Positions 61,771-64,000 of a stretch of 64,000 nt of DNA are shown here, piece after piece. The stretch spans positions 620,001-684,000 of the forward strand of contig CAVUFC010000022.1 of assembly GCA_963740605.1 (NCBI GenBank), read 5' to 3'. A program made the translations under genes and the position numbers. Under the pieces are notes generated by a model, which was not told the origin of the DNA, did not search any database, and was given only the letters and a program-made list of their open reading frames with translations. Source of the stretch: DASSUW01 sp963740605. GTDB lineage: Bacteria > Actinomycetota > Thermoleophilia > Solirubrobacterales > Solirubrobacteraceae. The first letter of the stretch is position 1. Each line of letters opens with the position of its first letter.

Positions 61771-62847
61771 CTATCTCTCGAACGTAAAGGTCCGGCTACC
61801 GACGAGCGGGCCGTAGTCGGCCCGGGCGCGGGCGCCGATGCCCGGCCATACGAACCAACGGTACGTGCGGCCCGCTCGCAGTCGCTCGTGGTGGCCGCCG
61901 AAGTGCCACGCGCGATGGAGTTTCAGGCTCGGCCGGTGCGGCCACACGCTCAGCACCTTGCGGTTGCCGCGGAACAGCTGGACGTTGTAGTAGCCGGCAC
62001 CGCGCACCGCGGTCCAGCGCAGGGTCGGCGGGTCGGCCACGCGCGCGCCGGAGGCCGGACCGAGCAGCCGCGGGCCGGGCACCGCGGTCAGCGTGCGCGA
62101 GGCGGTGTTGCCGGCAGCGTCGGTCGCGGTGACGACGTAGCTGTAGGGCCGGCCGTTGCGGAGGCCGCGGTTGACGACGCTGCCCTTCGTCCCGCCGGTC
62201 TTGACGTGGTGCAGCTTTCCGTTGCCGCGGCGGCGCCAGACCTCGACGCGGGCGGCGTCGGGGACCTTCCAGCGCAGCCGCGCCGTGCGGTCGGACGTCG
62301 CGACCTTGACGTCGCTGAGCGTCGGCGGCGAGGAGTCGTACGCGAGCCCGAACGGGCTCGGCCCGCTGACGTTGCCGGCGACGTCCTGGCAGCGACCGAG
62401 CAGGTTGACCGCGGCCGTGTTCGGGCCGCTGTAGGTGGTCGAGCTGCAGCCGAGCAGGCCGGACGTCGCGTCGGCGCCCGAGAACGTGACCTGCACCGGG
62501 TTGCGGTACCAGCCGTTGTGGTCCGGTGGGCGGCTCGCCGCCGCGCCGGTGACGATCGGCGCGGTCTGGTCGACCTGGAGCGTCACGCTCAGTGTCGCGG
62601 TGCCACCGCCGGTCGCCTGACAGAACTCGGTCTGCCCCTTCGTGTCGGTCGAGATCGTCACGTCCTGGCACGAGTTCAGATCTGGCGTGCCGTTGACGGT
62701 CCAATGGAGTGACACCGGCTGCCGGTACCACCCTTCGCAGGACGCGGGCGCCGGCGAGCACGTGGCGAGAATCGAGGGCGCCGCGGACGCGGCGGCGGGC
62801 GCCGCGAGCGCGGCGGCGAGCAGCAGCAGCGGCAGCAGCCGCCTCAT
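61771..62847 (-). CDS. Secreted protein with Ig-like and fibronectin III-like domains
   Basis: A 358-residue exported protein: signal peptide (LLPLLLLAAALAAPAAASA), two Cys-containing repeats with the motif CEGWYRQPVSLHWTVNG and HNGWYRNPVQVTFSGADATSG, then a fibronectin III-like domain (PPTLSDVKVATSDRTARLRWKVPDAARVEVWRR to YSYVVTATDAAGNTAS) and a final domain with RWFVWPGIGAR. The repeats with GWYR..PV resemble bacterial surface Ig-like modules. No enzyme motif. It is coupled by ATGA to the upstream Pro-rich protein gene. Confidence 0.8.
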   Translation of the reverse strand: MRRLLPLLLLAAALAAPAAASAAPSILATCSPAPASCEGWYRQPVSLHWTVNGTPDLNSCQDVTISTDTKGQTEFCQATGGGTATLSVTLQVDQTAPIVTGAAASRPPDHNGWYRNPVQVTFSGADATSGLLGCSSTTYSGPNTAAVNLLGRCQDVAGNVSGPSPFGLAYDSSPPTLSDVKVATSDRTARLRWKVPDAARVEVWRRRGNGKLHHVKTGGTKGSVVNRGLRNGRPYSYVVTATDAAGNTASRTLTAVPGPRLLGPASGARVADPPTLRWTAVRGAGYYNVQLFRGNRKVLSVWPHRPSLKLHRAWHFGGHHERLRAGRTYRWFVWPGIGARARADYGPLVGSRTFTFER

Positions 62848-63386
62848 CGCAGCAGCCCCCGGCGCAGCGGGAAGACGAGCGCGAGCGCCCCGGCCGCGGC
62901 GATCGCGAGCGCGAGCGCGGCGCCGCGCGCCTCCGGCGTGTCGAGCGTGCGCGGGTCGAGATGGACCCGCGCGCGGGCCGCGGCGGTCGCGGTCACCGTA
63001 CGACGGGCGGGCGGCGCCGCTTTCTCACCGCGCGCCGTCTGACGACCGCGCCGGGCCGACGTGCGATGCGCGGGCTCGCGACGAGAGGTCGGCTTCGCGC
63101 GCTGCGTTGCCTCTCGGCGCGCGGGTGTCGGCGTCGGCGTGCTGACAGGCGCGGTCGGCGTGGGCTGCGCGGGAGGCGCGCTCTGCACAGGCGGCGGCGC
63201 GGTCTGCGCCGGTGACGGCGTGGTGGGCGCGGCGCGCGGCGCGGGGTCGGGTGCGGGCGCCGACGACGAAGGCGGGGGCGCGTCGGGCTGCTGGGCGGCC
63301 GCCGGGCCGGGGGCTCCGGACATCGCGAAGACAACGAGGGCCGCCACTCCTCCTGGCACGGCGCGTCGACGTCGCCAGCTCCTCAT
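62844..63386 (-). CDS. Exported Pro-rich protein with C-terminal membrane helix
   Basis: A protein of about 180 residues: N-terminal signal (GGVAALVVFAMSGAPGPAAA), a long Pro/Ala/Thr/Ser-rich middle, a basic stretch (REATQRAKPTSRREPAHRTSARRGR) and a C-terminal hydrophobic helix (ALALAIAAAGALALVFPL) followed by RRGLLR. This layout suits a wall-spanning protein with a C-terminal anchor. No conserved fold is recognised. ATG 63386 follows a GTG at 63389. The downstream secreted protein gene overlaps by four bases. Confidence 0.65.
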   Translation of the reverse strand: MRSWRRRRAVPGGVAALVVFAMSGAPGPAAAQQPDAPPPSSSAPAPDPAPRAAPTTPSPAQTAPPPVQSAPPAQPTPTAPVSTPTPTPARREATQRAKPTSRREPAHRTSARRGRQTARGEKAAPPARRTVTATAAARARVHLDPRTLDTPEARGAALALAIAAAGALALVFPLRRGLLR

Positions 63387-63536
63387 CACGTTCGCCCTTG
63401 CGGGTCTCTCGGGACGAACCTAACAGTCGGTCATCGAGCGCGGCTAAACGATTGGCCAGCCAGATGACAACGACCGGCGAGGGCGCTTGAACGGTCCGGC
63501 CCGTTCAGCGCCCACGCCGCCGATGTCATTCCACGC

Positions 63537-64000
63537 TCACTGCGCCTGGTGCACCCACTGCAGGGTGCCGGCCAGGTTCAGCGACAGCGCGCCGGCGAGC
63601 GAGGTGTTGCTCTGGTCGACCGAGCCACCGCCGCCCGGGCTCTTCTTGTCCCGGACCGGCGTGTTCGAGTTCGACGGATACCACTGCTCGGAGGTGGCGT
63701 TGCCGTCCGCCTTCTGCCAGGTCTCGGCCCACTGGCCGACGGCCTGGACGCCGGCACCGGCGCCACCGTCATGGCTGCTGTTCTTGGGCTCACGGCAACC
63801 GCAGCCGCCGCCCTGGGACTGGTCGACGCCCTGGATGGTCTTCGCGGCGTTCACGGCCGCGGCGAGCGCTGCCGAGTTGTTCGACTGCGACACGTCGCCG
63901 TCGCTGCCGGGGCTGTCGATGCGGATGGGCGTGTTGCTGTTGCTCGCGCCCTTCTGCTTCGACGTGGCATTGGCGTCCGACCACTGGCCGGTGATCGCCT
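63537..64000 (-). CDS. Repeat-containing surface or secreted protein, N-terminus beyond the window
   Basis: The frame is open through the right edge, so only the last 153 or so residues are seen. They contain two related units of about 65 residues. Each has GQW, NATS.Q, SNSNTP.R, then SPG..G.V.QSN.S.A and an Ala/Leu-rich stretch ending T.Q.V.Q.Q. A Gly-rich linker with CGC separates them. The Asn/Ser/Gln richness and regular QSN resemble assembling surface proteins (curli- or chaplin-like in style only). A GTG at 63893 is internal to the repeat and is not the start. Function unknown. Confidence 0.7.
   Translation of the reverse strand, partial: AITGQWSDANATSKQKGASNSNTPIRIDSPGSDGDVSQSNNSAALAAAVNAAKTIQGVDQSQGGGCGCREPKNSSHDGGAGAGVQAVGQWAETWQKADGNATSEQWYPSNSNTPVRDKKSPGGGGSVDQSNTSLAGALSLNLAGTLQWVHQAQ

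Overview
The window is a 64 kb piece of a high-GC bacterial chromosome. The high GC content at third codon positions, frequent GTG and TTG starts, ATGA or GTGA overlaps between neighbouring genes, a low-molecular-weight-phosphatase type arsenate reductase and several conserved actinobacterial hypothetical proteins point to an actinobacterium. The gene content suggests the Thermoleophilia (Solirubrobacter or Conexibacter relatives); that placement is an inference from gene style, not a search result. Most genes lie on the minus strand. No rRNA, tRNA, CRISPR array, prophage or transposase was found.

Layout from left to right. 0-5.3 kb: glycerol and dihydroxyacetone use (dhaK, dhaL, IclR regulator, glpK, glpF and a second glpK cut by the window edge). 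5.3-12.4 kb: mixed metabolism (PlsC-like acyltransferase with an 11-residue repeat, a membrane protein with a coupled small ORF, a ThDP enzyme, a winged-helix protein, an aldehyde dehydrogenase and a decayed amidohydrolase). 12.4-18.7 kb: envelope polysaccharide block (SIS isomerase, sugar-1-phosphate nucleotidylyltransferase, UDP-glucose dehydrogenase, LCP ligase) plus an M20 peptidase. 19.2-26.5 kb: complete F1Fo ATP synthase operon atpIBEFHAGDC. It carries two copies of a hairpin element, one before atpA and one before atpD, each followed by a Shine-Dalgarno and a TTG start. 26.7-30.5 kb: metal and arsenic block (ArsR/SmtB regulator plus CDF exporter, broken phosphoesterase, arsenate reductase, ArsR, ArsM). 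30.5-40.6 kb: subtilase, two MFS exporters, MarR, acyl-CoA synthetase, OsmC, an ABC-type binding lipoprotein and a cupin. 40.7-48.3 kb: WecA-like transferase, a kinase, then a housekeeping cluster glyA-tsaC-prmC-prfA-DUF1385-rpmE. 48.3-54.4 kb: hydrolase, secreted CARDB protein, ETF dehydrogenase with etfA and etfB, and a TetR/SMR efflux pair. 54.4-60.3 kb: a sugar locus with an intact ABC transporter and aldose 1-epimerase, but with frameshifted arabinose-isomerase-like and truncated ribulokinase-like genes. 60.3-64 kb: aldo/keto reductase, B12-binding protein and three secreted or surface proteins. The last is a repeat protein that runs off the window.

The most notable non-coding signals are the duplicated atp hairpin, which shows a compensatory base pair change; a 17-bp-arm inverted repeat that supplies the prmC stop and the likely tsaC start; two stacked inverted repeats between a kinase gene and glyA; and a 10-bp-arm hairpin upstream of a 61-residue protein gene. 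Several genes carry frameshifts or lost ends. These may be genuine decay or, for single-base indels, assembly errors.
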